In this document: positions 28,128 through 36,580 of the stretch, piece by piece
Layout of the letters: the number at the start of each line of letters is the position of its first letter
How positions within the stretch are numbered: position 1 is the stretch's first letter
NCBI GenBank assembly: GCA_902362865.1
Contig: CABIYE010000013.1
Location: 1 to 64,000, forward strand
DNA: 64,000 bases
DNA from: Clostridiaceae bacterium
GTDB taxonomy: Bacteria; Bacillota; Clostridia; Lachnospirales; Lachnospiraceae
Direction of reading: 5' to 3'
Translations under genes and position numbers: made by a program
The notes under the pieces: generated by a model
Seen by the model: only the letters and a program-made list of their open reading frames with translations
Databases searched by the model: none
Told to the model about the DNA's origin: nothing

Positions 28128-29300
28128 TCAATGTATGCCCAATTCGTCCATAGATTTCTTCAAAGCTTCCGCTTTCTCTTCCTTCAGCTCCGACACATTC
28201 CGGATATATTCCTTACCACTGTGAAAAAAGATAAACTTGCACGCCCGCTTCACCTGGACTGCCGGAAGAAGAAACGGCCACTTCTTCAAAATGGGATAAG
28301 CTGTGCACAGATTCTCCCATGATGGGAAAAATATCGCCATAATTGCACTGCGTTTACTCTTCTTCAGATTTTTCAAACCGTTTTCCTTCATGATTTTATT
28401 GGCAATCGAATTCTCCTGCGTGCCATAAATGCCATTGTGAATGATAAAATCAGTAAGCTCTTCCAACTGCTCCACCGGTTTCTCCGGCGGATTCATCCAA
28501 TACTCGCCCAATTTCCTCGTCATATGATGAAAATTCTCAAGCGCAAGCTCTCCCAGGCTCTTCTGCAGATACGTTTTATCCAGATACTCCGCCTCTTTCT
28601 GCCAGTAAAGCCAGACATCCAGAATCTGCCGGATTCCCGCACCGCCATTTCTAAAATGCTTCGTCATATGTGCCAGAAGATACAGATACGTGTCCTCCTT
28701 ACTCATAACCGCCACGCTCGTTCCTTCTTCCCGGACTTTATCTATCGCTTTCTGAAAAAATGCACAGTATGCTTCATAAGATTTCTCAAACAATACATGG
28801 TGGATCTCAATATTGGTAACCGGAGGTTTCATATAGACATCATGGCAGTCTTTCCCATACACTTCCGTCTCATACCCCATCTTCTCCATGCATTCCTTTA
28901 CAACCGGCCTGTCCTCCTGCCGGACCAGGATGTCCATATCCGACATACTGCGATAGAATGTTTCCGGATAATACTGTTTCAAAAGACACCCCTTCAAAGG
29001 CATCATATGGACACCTTGTTCAAGATAGGCTTTCTCAATGCACGCATATTCATGCCCAAACACGGTATCTTTGGACACTGCCTTCCAATATTTTTCCTGA
29101 AACTTCTTCTCCACCTCTCCCGGCAATACAACACCATTTTTTTGTAACGCGTCATACACAAGCGCAACCATCTGATGGCGGCATGTCTGACGGTACAGCT
29201 CTTTCCAGTCATGTTCCCCTTCGTCCGTCAAATCTGCATCCGTCAGGAAACTGCGCAGCAGCGCTATTATATAACGTCCTTCCCGTTCTGCAGCCGTCAT
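28128..29300 (-). CDS. Nucleotidyltransferase-fold protein (NTP_transf_5 type)
   Basis: 390-aa cytoplasmic protein of the uncharacterised nucleotidyltransferase family found beside PqqD and HPr-kinase-like genes in peptide natural product and capsule loci. The hallmark is MMPLKGCLLKQYYP followed by RSMSDMDILVR, where the two Asp of a DxD-type metal site are visible near residues 135-140, and later EIHHVLFE. The start at 29300 has GGAGG nine bases upstream and is 4 bp from the PqqD stop. Inferred role: nucleotidylation or another modification of a peptide or carrier. Substrate unknown. Confidence 0.8.
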   Translation of the reverse strand: MTAAEREGRYIIALLRSFLTDADLTDEGEHDWKELYRQTCRHQMVALVYDALQKNGVVLPGEVEKKFQEKYWKAVSKDTVFGHEYACIEKAYLEQGVHMMPLKGCLLKQYYPETFYRSMSDMDILVRQEDRPVVKECMEKMGYETEVYGKDCHDVYMKPPVTNIEIHHVLFEKSYEAYCAFFQKAIDKVREEGTSVAVMSKEDTYLYLLAHMTKHFRNGGAGIRQILDVWLYWQKEAEYLDKTYLQKSLGELALENFHHMTRKLGEYWMNPPEKPVEQLEELTDFIIHNGIYGTQENSIANKIMKENGLKNLKKSKRSAIMAIFFPSWENLCTAYPILKKWPFLLPAVQVKRACKFIFFHSGKEYIRNVSELKEEKAEALKKSMDELGIH

Positions 29301-29304
29301 CTTC

Positions 29305-29571
29305 CTAATCCTCCAGAATCCCCGTATCAGCAATCGCCTCCAGGAATTTGTCAACGCCCTTCGCTGCCGTCGCCTCATCGATACCATACTCCTGCACCAT
29401 CGCCAAGGCAAGCTCTTCTTTCGTCTTCTCCTGCTCTAACTGGCGGTACAGAAAAGCGCCGGAATCATTCATTCTCACCATTCCGTTAAAATGCTTACTC
29501 TCTTCGCCGACCGCTACCACGACCCAGCGTTCTCCCACCTTGCGCATTACGAATCCATCTTTCCGCTTCAT
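29305..29571 (-). CDS. PqqD-family peptide chaperone (RRE)
   Basis: 88-aa winged-helix protein of the PqqD family, which bind leader peptides of ribosomally made peptides and deliver them to modifying enzymes. Signs are the KHFNGMVRMNDSGAFLYRQL segment, ELALAMVQEYGID and the FLEAIADTGIL end. AGGAGG precedes the ATG, and the start directly follows the stop of the HPr-kinase-like gene. The neighbours (HPr-kinase-like, nucleotidyltransferase, radical SAM) support a peptide-modification role. Confidence 0.85.
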   Translation of the reverse strand: MKRKDGFVMRKVGERWVVVAVGEESKHFNGMVRMNDSGAFLYRQLEQEKTKEELALAMVQEYGIDEATAAKGVDKFLEAIADTGILED

Positions 29572-30312
29572 CTACATATCCTCCTTCATCTTCCGATAAG
29601 CAATCTCCGCCGCCTCATGGCTGACCGTACAGGTAAGCTCATACACCGGAACCTGGCGGAACAGCTCATCTGTAAGCTCCAAAATCCCAACCATATACTC
29701 CATATCATCACAACGGTAAATCTGCTCCATCACTCCGGGAAGCGCTTCATTTACCAACATTCTGCGTATTACATTCTTCTCACCCTGCCGTATAAAACAA
29801 ATCCCACACAAAGGAGCCTCCGTATTCGCCGACAAATGATGCTTCCCATCAATCGGCGTCCCATAGACCCAGAACCGCCTCCCGGCACCCCCGGAACCAT
29901 CTTCCACATTCCGAAGCAGCGGCTTGTCGTCATTAATCATAACCACCCGCTCCCCAAAAGTCTCTCTCCACATCCGGGCATGGGTCGACTTGCCCGCGCC
30001 GGAAAGCCCGGCGAACAAATATCCTCTTCCATCCATCATAAGCGCCGAAGAATGCATCAGCATCCCTCCATAAGCCGGAAGCTGTTCACAAATCCCCCTG
30101 TACAGGGCATTCATCTCCCGAATCCACACCGGAACCGGTCTTCCTTCGTCTTCCGCCTGCTCTTCGGCAATCTTCTCCGGCGTCGCTTTCATCCGAATCT
30201 GAACCGTATCTGCGCGTTCTATTTTCCACGGCCGGAAGCGCTCCAGCACCCTGGGATGGCTCATGCCAAGCTCCATGTTAAGGCCTGCCATCCGGTAAAA
30301 TCCAGTCTCCAT
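29572..30312 (-). CDS. HPr-kinase-like P-loop kinase
   Basis: 246-aa protein. The P-loop GLSGAGKSTHARMW lies near residue 140, followed by VVMINDDKPLL and a YGTPIDG segment, as in the C-terminal catalytic domain of HPr kinase. The N-terminal HPrK domain is missing and replaced by about 100 unassigned residues. Similar stand-alone kinases in lasso peptide loci phosphorylate a serine in the precursor peptide. Here it is adjacent to PqqD, so a peptide substrate is likely. It begins 22 bp after the S26 peptidase gene ends. Confidence 0.8.
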   Translation of the reverse strand: METGFYRMAGLNMELGMSHPRVLERFRPWKIERADTVQIRMKATPEKIAEEQAEDEGRPVPVWIREMNALYRGICEQLPAYGGMLMHSSALMMDGRGYLFAGLSGAGKSTHARMWRETFGERVVMINDDKPLLRNVEDGSGGAGRRFWVYGTPIDGKHHLSANTEAPLCGICFIRQGEKNVIRRMLVNEALPGVMEQIYRCDDMEYMVGILELTDELFRQVPVYELTCTVSHEAAEIAYRKMKEDM

Positions 30313-30334
30313 ACTCTACTCCTGATATAATTTC

Positions 30335-30778
30335 TTAAATATTTTTCAGATAGCGGTGTCCTGCCACACGAAAATATATTTTCCGCAAAGGAAGAAAACA
30401 CCAAATCCTCTCATATAACCGAAGCCTGGCAGATTGACTCGATAATTTTTTCCCTTTCCTGCCGATATACTTCACTTTGCCGATAATCTGTTCATCCTGA
30501 ATCCCGTATTCCAGCCATGCCTGATTATCTCCGCACAACACGTACCCATCCTCTCGCACCTTTAAAATGCGATGAAGGACATATTGTCCATTCTTTCTCT
30601 GATAAAAAATAATATCTTTTGGTTTCGGACGTTCCGCACATTGAACCAGTATCACATAGTCCCGCTTCTCCCGGATGAGCGGAAGCATACTGGTTCCTCT
30701 CGGGAAAAGCTGAAATTCCCCTCCACTGTCCAAAACTTCTCTTATAATTTCATCGTAATCCGATAATCGAAATTCCAA
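30335..30778 (-). CDS. S26-type peptidase (signal peptidase-like)
   Basis: 147-aa protein. The serine box GTSMLPLI is near residue 29, and YVLHRILKV supplies a His as in ER/SipW-type signal peptidases that use a Ser-His dyad rather than Ser-Lys. GDNQAW marks the third conserved box. The usual N-terminal transmembrane anchor is missing; a hydrophobic patch near the C-terminus may associate with the membrane. In this cluster it is the best candidate to remove a leader from a modified peptide. It lies about 95 bp downstream of the radical SAM gene. Confidence 0.8.
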   Translation of the reverse strand: MEFRLSDYDEIIREVLDSGGEFQLFPRGTSMLPLIREKRDYVILVQCAERPKPKDIIFYQRKNGQYVLHRILKVREDGYVLCGDNQAWLEYGIQDEQIIGKVKYIGRKGKKLSSQSARLRLYERIWCFLPLRKIYFRVAGHRYLKNI

Positions 30779-30873
30779 AACAAAATACCTCTGATATTTG
30801 CTATTTTTCTATAAATCCACGTCATCAAGCGGATTTATTATATCACATCCAACAGACAATTGCTACTTTATTG

Positions 30874-32259
30874 TTACACCAAATCTGTATCTCTTTTTTC
30901 TTTTTCTGCTTGTTCACGAAATATTTCCCAGGTATGACGCATCGACTTTTTCAACTGACGCTCTTTCAACCGTCTTTCATCTTCATCACATTTCCGCTGC
31001 CTTACCGGACATTTTTTAATCAGGCTGCATGTCGGATAAAAAAGACAATCCCGACACTCTTTCCATTCTTCATGCCTTTCTTTCCAGCTATCTATTACTG
31101 CATTCTCCACATTATCAGAATAAATGTTTCCGAAGAATTCACTATCAAGAAAATGTTCACATTTCCCCAATTTTCCATCCGGCAATATCGTCACTGCACT
31201 GTCGCTGTCAGCCATGCAATGATTTAATTTTATTCTTTTCGGCAAAGACCTGTAGGACGCAATCTTCTTTCTCTCAATATAATCCTCTAAAGCGAAAAGT
31301 TCATGATATAGCTCATGCTGTTTTGTATCAGTCCGCTGTCCGGAATTACTACCCCTGTCTTCATAAAGTAATGCTAATGCAACGCGAAACTTCTTATATC
31401 CTCCAAAACGTACGGCTAATTCATCACAAAGTTGATATAAATCCTGAATATTATGCCTGCCCATATTTAAACGAACAACCACCTTCATTTCCGCTTTTAA
31501 AAGGCGTTCCATATTGTCCATCACTTTTACATACGCATTTTCCTCTTTGTAAATAAAAGCCTTAATTTTGTTATAGACCCGTTCCGTCCCATCAAGCGTA
31601 ATCTGAACATCCTTCACCTTCCAAAGGTGCCTTGCTTTCTCTACCATTTCATCGTCAAATAAATATCCATTGCTGACAATACGAGAAGAAAATACAACCC
31701 CGCTTTTTTCAAGCTCTTCACAAATAACATCTATCACATGGCTGTTAAAAAGCGGTTCTCCGCCGAACCATGTAATCTTTACTTTCTGAGAGCCACATTT
31801 CTTTTTTATATATACCGCCACATCCCGTGCAGTCTGCTCAGTCATTGCCATTCTTCTATTGTTCTGTTCAAAACAATAAAAACACCTTGCATTACAGTCC
31901 GTTGTAGTAAATATTGTAAAACCGGTTATACTTTTCTCATTTTGTTCCAGCAGCAAAGAAGCCACCGTTCTCACCTGATCTGCCAGCATCTTCTCATCCA
32001 TATCATACGGAACCAAAAACCAATGTGTAATGAGATACTCCAGATTTTCACAAAAAGTACACGGCAGCTCTTCTAAAATTTCTGTCTCTTCTGCATCCAG
32101 CATAATCATCTCTTTCGTAAGCAGATTGTAAAGCAACATCCCTTCTGAAACCGGAAGTACAATACTATTCTTTAGAAGCCGATACTCTACGCCCTGTCTG
32201 ACGTTCTGCATTCCAAGTATCTGCCGCGCGCTCTGCGCCATCGGCACCACACTTTGCAT
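30874..32259 (-). CDS. Radical SAM/SPASM peptide-modifying enzyme
   Basis: 461-aa enzyme. The radical SAM cluster motif DCNARCFYCFEQ supplies the three cysteines near residues 122, 126 and 129. WFGGEPLFN follows as the GGE motif. The C-terminal 110 residues hold many cysteines (GKCEHFLDS, ECRDCLFYPTC, KKCPVRQRKC), a SPASM domain for auxiliary iron-sulfur clusters. The N-terminal 110 residues (LKNSIVLPVSEGMLLYNLL) look like a PqqD-type recognition element. SPASM enzymes make thioether, C-C or epimer modifications in ribosomal peptides. The start at 32259 has AAAGGA upstream. A small lipoprotein gene ends 27 bp upstream and a 44-aa candidate precursor lies further upstream. Confidence 0.9.
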   Translation of the reverse strand: MQSVVPMAQSARQILGMQNVRQGVEYRLLKNSIVLPVSEGMLLYNLLTKEMIMLDAEETEILEELPCTFCENLEYLITHWFLVPYDMDEKMLADQVRTVASLLLEQNEKSITGFTIFTTTDCNARCFYCFEQNNRRMAMTEQTARDVAVYIKKKCGSQKVKITWFGGEPLFNSHVIDVICEELEKSGVVFSSRIVSNGYLFDDEMVEKARHLWKVKDVQITLDGTERVYNKIKAFIYKEENAYVKVMDNMERLLKAEMKVVVRLNMGRHNIQDLYQLCDELAVRFGGYKKFRVALALLYEDRGSNSGQRTDTKQHELYHELFALEDYIERKKIASYRSLPKRIKLNHCMADSDSAVTILPDGKLGKCEHFLDSEFFGNIYSDNVENAVIDSWKERHEEWKECRDCLFYPTCSLIKKCPVRQRKCDEDERRLKERQLKKSMRHTWEIFREQAEKEKRDTDLV

Positions 32260-32286
32260 ACTATAACATCCTTTCCTCATATCTTT

Positions 32287-32463
32287 TTACTCAAAATCTT
32301 CTTCCTCATATGTGGACTCCCCCACATCCTGTTGTTCCGAATCCTGTTGCTCTTCCTTCGTATTCTCCTCCTTGTCAGACGGTGATTTACACCCTGTAAT
32401 TCCTGTCATAACCATACACACTATAAGACCTGTAAAAAATAATTTCTGAAACTTCTTTCTCAT
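32287..32463 (-). CDS. 58-aa predicted lipoprotein
   Basis: A short open frame that ordinary annotation would miss. It starts MRKKFQKLFFTGLIVCMVMT and continues to a lipobox GITGC (Cys25), then a short, very acidic Gln/Glu-rich tail ending EEEDFE. AAAGGAAAG lies upstream of the ATG. It would be exported and lipid-anchored with a tail of only 33 residues. It lies 27 bp upstream of the radical SAM gene in the same orientation, so co-transcription is likely. It could be a partner, immunity-type or substrate peptide of that enzyme. Confidence 0.7.
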   Translation of the reverse strand: MRKKFQKLFFTGLIVCMVMTGITGCKSPSDKEENTKEEQQDSEQQDVGESTYEEEDFE

Positions 32464-32493
32464 TCTAATCTTTCCTTTCGTTTATTATATTGA

Positions 32494-32715
32494 ACAAAGC
32501 GGACAAGTCTGTCTTGAACTCCCTATATCTCTCGATCCTTGAGAGGTGCTGGACATCTTGCAGATGTCCGCTTAGCACCGATCGAAATGAAATGCAGACC
32601 TTGCTTCGCTTTGCAGCGCCGATGTGTGGCTGCTGCAAGTAGCCTTCCTTTGCACATCGCGCGCATCCCGCGGAGCGTTTTATAACATAGGAAATTGAGA
32701 ACTATCCTATGTTAT
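32494..32715. repeat. Structured intergenic element, family C
   Basis: Non-coding DNA filling most of the gap between the two small peptide genes. It contains a strong hairpin near 32533-32584 (CGATC and GGTGCT arms around GGACATC/GATGTCC), GC-rich segments and a perfect 11-bp inverted repeat (ATAACATAGGA at 32682-32692 with 32705-32715). Its left end (ACAAAGCGGACAAGTC at 32494) and the complement of its right end (CAATTTCCTATGTTATAAAA) both recur, joined together, at 37478-37521, so it looks like a full-size member of a dispersed family. Confidence 0.6.
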
Positions 32716-32718
32716 GAA

Positions 32719-32745
32719 AGAAGGGCGTTATAACAACGCCCTTCT
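32719..32745 (-). terminator. Terminator-like hairpin after the 44-aa peptide gene
   Basis: A perfect 11-bp stem (AGAAGGGCGTT/AACGCCCTTCT, 5-nt loop) lies 20 bp downstream of the 44-aa peptide stop. On the minus strand it is followed by a short T-rich stretch. It would end a short abundant peptide transcript, with partial read-through into the downstream genes. Confidence 0.65.
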
Positions 32746-32765
32746 AATAAATATTATATCACTGC

Positions 32766-32900
32766 TTAATCCCAGATTGAGCTATCTTCATCACAATTTA
32801 CTTCTTCTTTACTGCCTGAACTCGGATCACTTGTAGTCACAATATCTTTCGTATCGAACTCAACTTTCTCAACTTCAGGTTCAAAATAACTGTTTCTCAT
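32766..32900 (-). CDS. 44-aa candidate precursor peptide
   Basis: A short open frame that ordinary annotation would miss. It begins MRNSYFEPEVEKVEFDTKD, continues IVTTSD, and ends with a Ser/Asp/Glu-rich stretch containing one Cys (VNCDED) and SSIWD. The aromatic/Pro/Val-rich first 20 residues followed by TTS and a polar tail have the look of a leader plus core. AAAGGAAG lies upstream of ATG. It lies upstream of the radical SAM, PqqD and HPr-kinase-like genes on the same strand and is followed by its own hairpin terminator. It is the most likely substrate of the modifying enzymes; this is inference from position and shape. Confidence 0.65.
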   Translation of the reverse strand: MRNSYFEPEVEKVEFDTKDIVTTSDPSSGSKEEVNCDEDSSIWD

Positions 32901-32942
32901 TGTTCTCACTTCCTTTACAAAAAATTAATTTTACAGAAAATA

Positions 32943-35027
32943 TTATTTAGCAACACACACTGCCGTGTTACTATACATTATATCTGTCTGCTCATTTCCG
33001 TCTGCGTCCGTATAAGAGTATTCTACATATCCCCTGCTATACCACACATCACCCAAATTACATTTAAAATTCACAACATAAGTTCCCAACAAAGTATTGT
33101 CCTTTGCAGTTGCCCGCTTCACTTCCGCTGTCCCATGTACAAAGTTATCTGAATATGCTACTGATTCGTCCTGTGTAATGAGCACACCATGCCTTATAAT
33201 GGTATATCCTCCCGGCAGAGAACGATTTACAGTAAACTTCATCTTCCCAGTCCCTGCATCATATAAAGACGTACATGTAATAGTTGGTCCCTTTTCAACT
33301 TCTGCGTCATCATCAACATAGCAAGCTTCCAGCGCCATATCATACATTACATAGAATGAATAATCCGGGCGATAACACAAAATCTGATTATTGTTTGTAT
33401 CTTTCCAATAGGCAAACTTCTTTCCGTCTGCCGGATCATCTGCCTTTACCGCTGCCTGTTCGCCTGCTTTAAAGGATGTCTTGTCGCTAATAAGCTGTCC
33501 ATTTGTTACAGATACTGTATATTCCTGCTCTTTAACCGTAATCGTAACCTGCGCACTCTTATCAGAACCGTCAGCGGTAGTCGCCGTAATGGTTGCGTCT
33601 CCTACAGACTTAGCCGTTACAAGACCATTCTCCACAACTACAACATCCTCATCAGAAGACTGCCATGTCACAGCCTTATTAGTTGTTGATTCCGGTGTTA
33701 CTACTGCTGTCAATTTCTCGCTTGTCCCAATTGTCATTGTAGCAGGAGCTCCCGAAATTTCAATTCCAGTTGCCATAACCGGATTGACTGTAATCTCAGC
33801 AAAAGCTGTTACGCCTGACCCATCAGCCGCTGTTGCAACAACCGTAGCTGTTCCCGGCTTCACCGCTGTCAAGGTACTTCCCTCTAATGTCAAAACATCC
33901 GTCCCCTCTTGAATGCTCCAGGCCACCTCCGGATTCGTCGCATCTGTCGGTTCCACCGTTGCCGTCAGATCAAGGATTTGTCCCACCGTAACTTCCGTCG
34001 CGCTGGTTATGGTAATTCCCGTCACTTTGACTTCTGGATGAACCATCTCTCCTAAAACAGCGCCTTCTAACGTCCAGAGCTGGGAAGCAGAACCCATTTC
34101 CAATTCTTCTGTCCTAACTACCGAATACCTGTCAGCAGAAGTTTCCTTTCTGGGAGTTGTAAAATACTGCTCATTCCCAGCGTTTTTAATTCGATAGGTG
34201 CCCGTATTGTCTACTTCTTCAAAGTCCCATTGCTGATATTGGTTTGTTTCATCAGAATTTTCCAAAACAATTTCGCCGTCATCTTTCGCCTGAAGCGCAA
34301 GCTTCCCATTTGAATCAAAATTTAAAATTTGATAATACTCCGTTTCATCGATTTTGCGGAATACCATTTTCTGATTACCTTCCGGTCCCGTCCAGGTAAT
34401 AATTCTGGTTCCTGCCGTTATGTTTCCTCCATCAACTGCGGCATACAATTTTTCATTATTCCAGGCTATTCCACTGACAATATATCCGGATGACACCGGT
34501 TTCCATAACTGTGCGTCTGATTCCGCAGATTCTGTAAGAATAATCTCTTTCTCCTGACCCATTCCATCGTTCTGTGGTGCCATTCTCTTTGTTGTCAGAT
34601 ATAAGCCTGTTCCTACATTTTTAATCCGATAATATCCTTCACCATCCTCCACAAATATCCACTGCTGAGATGCTGCGTTCTCGATTAAGTCACGCTGTCC
34701 CACCGTAAAATCCTCCAACGCAGTCAGCACTTTTTGTGAATCCACTTTTACCAAAGTATAAACGCCTGTATTTATTTCCCGGAACTCCCATTCCTGGTTT
34801 GCTTCCGGTCCTGTCCAGGTAATGTTACATACATCTCCAACATTTCCGCCCCAGGAACCCAGGTATGTTGCTCTTCCATCTGAATCGGCCAACTTGCATT
34901 CTATGAATCCTTTTCTGTTTGCAGCCGTCTCCTCTGCACGAACCGTTTCAGGAGCCGCAACGAACACATTTCCTGCAAGCATTGCACCCATCAGCAAAAT
35001 AGATAGCACTCTTTTCCACTTTCGCAT
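32943..35027 (-). CDS. Secreted protein with ricin-type lectin and Big_2 domains
   Basis: 694-aa exported protein. After the signal peptide (ending near ETVRAEE) come about 280 residues of ricin-like beta-trefoil repeats (NQEWEFREINTGVYTLV, SQQWIFVEDGEGYYRIK, YQQWDFEEVDNTGTYRIK), then two Big_2 Ig-like domains (GITITSATEVTVGQ and GIEISGAPATMTIG), then about 170 residues unassigned. No catalytic motif or wall anchor is visible. The start at 35027 has GAGGAGG upstream. It lies 42 bp upstream of the 44-aa peptide gene and is similarly oriented, so the two may share a transcript. Probably a glycan-binding surface or secreted adhesin. Confidence 0.75.
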   Translation of the reverse strand: MRKWKRVLSILLMGAMLAGNVFVAAPETVRAEETAANRKGFIECKLADSDGRATYLGSWGGNVGDVCNITWTGPEANQEWEFREINTGVYTLVKVDSQKVLTALEDFTVGQRDLIENAASQQWIFVEDGEGYYRIKNVGTGLYLTTKRMAPQNDGMGQEKEIILTESAESDAQLWKPVSSGYIVSGIAWNNEKLYAAVDGGNITAGTRIITWTGPEGNQKMVFRKIDETEYYQILNFDSNGKLALQAKDDGEIVLENSDETNQYQQWDFEEVDNTGTYRIKNAGNEQYFTTPRKETSADRYSVVRTEELEMGSASQLWTLEGAVLGEMVHPEVKVTGITITSATEVTVGQILDLTATVEPTDATNPEVAWSIQEGTDVLTLEGSTLTAVKPGTATVVATAADGSGVTAFAEITVNPVMATGIEISGAPATMTIGTSEKLTAVVTPESTTNKAVTWQSSDEDVVVVENGLVTAKSVGDATITATTADGSDKSAQVTITVKEQEYTVSVTNGQLISDKTSFKAGEQAAVKADDPADGKKFAYWKDTNNNQILCYRPDYSFYVMYDMALEACYVDDDAEVEKGPTITCTSLYDAGTGKMKFTVNRSLPGGYTIIRHGVLITQDESVAYSDNFVHGTAEVKRATAKDNTLLGTYVVNFKCNLGDVWYSRGYVEYSYTDADGNEQTDIMYSNTAVCVAK

Positions 35028-35251
35028 AGCCTTCCTCCTCATACTTTTCCATTTTCAAAATCTAACTATTCCTATCCCCGCAAAACCTTTTTTCTTACTA
35101 CTACGAAACAGCCTCCTCCCCAGGCATACATTTCCCGGTTTTATATAATAGTTATCATTATATTACCAAAAGTATCATTCTCTTCAGAATAGAAAAAACT
35201 ACGCACTTTCTATAATTTTTACCCCATTCCAGCTATCCGCCGAATCCTTTC

Positions 35252-36547
35252 CTATAACTGCTGCCTGTCTGCAACTTCTATATCCGGGAAAATGGTATTT
35301 CCCCACTTTCGCGCATTCCAGTTAATCTGATACTGCCGGAAGGTCTCTTCCGTAATTTCAAATGCAAAGGCATGTTCCACCCAGTCGTGCCGGAATTGCC
35401 TACCCTCTCCCAGCGGTTCCACCGCCGCCATCTCTGCCATATACATTCCCTTCGGCAGCATTAAAGTATCAAAGCGCAGCAATGCACGCGCGTGTGTATC
35501 CTTTTGATAGCCTCCAAGACTATTGGAAATGGAAGAACCGATAACCTGCTGTTCCTGGTCATACAGCGTAAGACGGATATGAAGGTCTTCGATTTTTTCT
35601 TTTGCCTGAAAACCAACCCAAAATTGCAGTCCTTCTGACGCCGCAAATGTATTTTTTCCTTCTATATCAAGTGTTTCGATTTGCAGTTTGCCTGTCACTT
35701 TACGCAAATCTGCCGGGGTATTGTATGTATAATGCAGTTTCATCTGAACCACCTCGCCCAGATATTTTGCAATTGCTTCCTCCGGCGTACCGTCGTATAC
35801 CAATCTGCCCTGATCCAGTACCATACATCGGTTACACAAGGAACGAATTGTTTCCATATTATGGGACACATACAGAATCGTTTTCTGTTCATCTTCTGAC
35901 AGCTCTGCCATTTTATTTAAACATTTTTTCTGAAAACGCATATCCCCCACTGCCAGCACTTCGTCCATAAGAAGGATTTCTGAATTCAAATGTGCCGCCA
36001 CTGCAAAAGCAAGCTTGACGTACATACCGCTGGAATATCTTTTTACAGGTGTATCTATAAAAGTCTCACATTCTGAGAAGGAAATAATGTCTTCCATCTT
36101 CGCCTCTACTTCCTGACGTTTCATGCCCAGAATTGCCCCGTTTAGGAAAATATTTTCCCGGCCGGTCAGCTCCCCATGAAATCCGGTTCCCACTTCCAGC
36201 ATACTGGAAATACGCCCCTTAATTCCAATCGCTCCCTCGGTCGGAGCCGTCACTCTGGCAAGAAGTTTGAACAGCGTCGATTTCCCGGCGCCGTTTGCTC
36301 CGATCACACCAATCCGCTCACCTTTATAAATGTCAAAAGAAATGTCCTGAAGCGCCATAAAGCGCTCTCCGTCTACTCGATGGCTCTGCCCAATTCTTGC
36401 ATTTGGGTCTTCCTTCCCTCGCCTTTTCGCCCACCGGCTCTGTATTTCATGCTGCAGAGTATCTCGCCCGATCACTCCCAGACGATACTCTTTCGCCAGC
36501 TTCCGCACTCTGATTACTACTTCTTTTTCTTCCATCACATTTTCCAT
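35252..36547 (-). CDS. wzt: Wzt-type polysaccharide ABC transporter ATPase
   Basis: 431-aa ATPase of the ABC-2 glycan exporter family. Walker A GANGAGKSTLFKLL, signature YSSGMYVKLAFAVA and Walker B ILLMDEVLAVGD are present in residues 60-230. The C-terminal 140 residues match a Wzt C-terminal beta-sandwich that in O-antigen exporters binds the end-capped glycan. It follows the permease gene after 33 bp. Two start codons (36547 and 12 bp later) are possible. No glycosyltransferase is adjacent, so the cargo is not clear from context. Confidence 0.9.
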   Translation of the reverse strand: MENVMEEKEVVIRVRKLAKEYRLGVIGRDTLQHEIQSRWAKRRGKEDPNARIGQSHRVDGERFMALQDISFDIYKGERIGVIGANGAGKSTLFKLLARVTAPTEGAIGIKGRISSMLEVGTGFHGELTGRENIFLNGAILGMKRQEVEAKMEDIISFSECETFIDTPVKRYSSGMYVKLAFAVAAHLNSEILLMDEVLAVGDMRFQKKCLNKMAELSEDEQKTILYVSHNMETIRSLCNRCMVLDQGRLVYDGTPEEAIAKYLGEVVQMKLHYTYNTPADLRKVTGKLQIETLDIEGKNTFAASEGLQFWVGFQAKEKIEDLHIRLTLYDQEQQVIGSSISNSLGGYQKDTHARALLRFDTLMLPKGMYMAEMAAVEPLGEGRQFRHDWVEHAFAFEITEETFRQYQINWNARKWGNTIFPDIEVADRQQL

Positions 36548-36580
36548 TCTCTTCTTGTCCTTAATCCGTCCCGGTTTGTT

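Noticed and set aside
26397..32900. Lasso peptide biosynthesis cluster
   Set aside because: PqqD and HPr-like kinase occur, but the asparagine synthetase-like cyclase and transglutaminase-like protease are missing, while a radical SAM enzyme is present.
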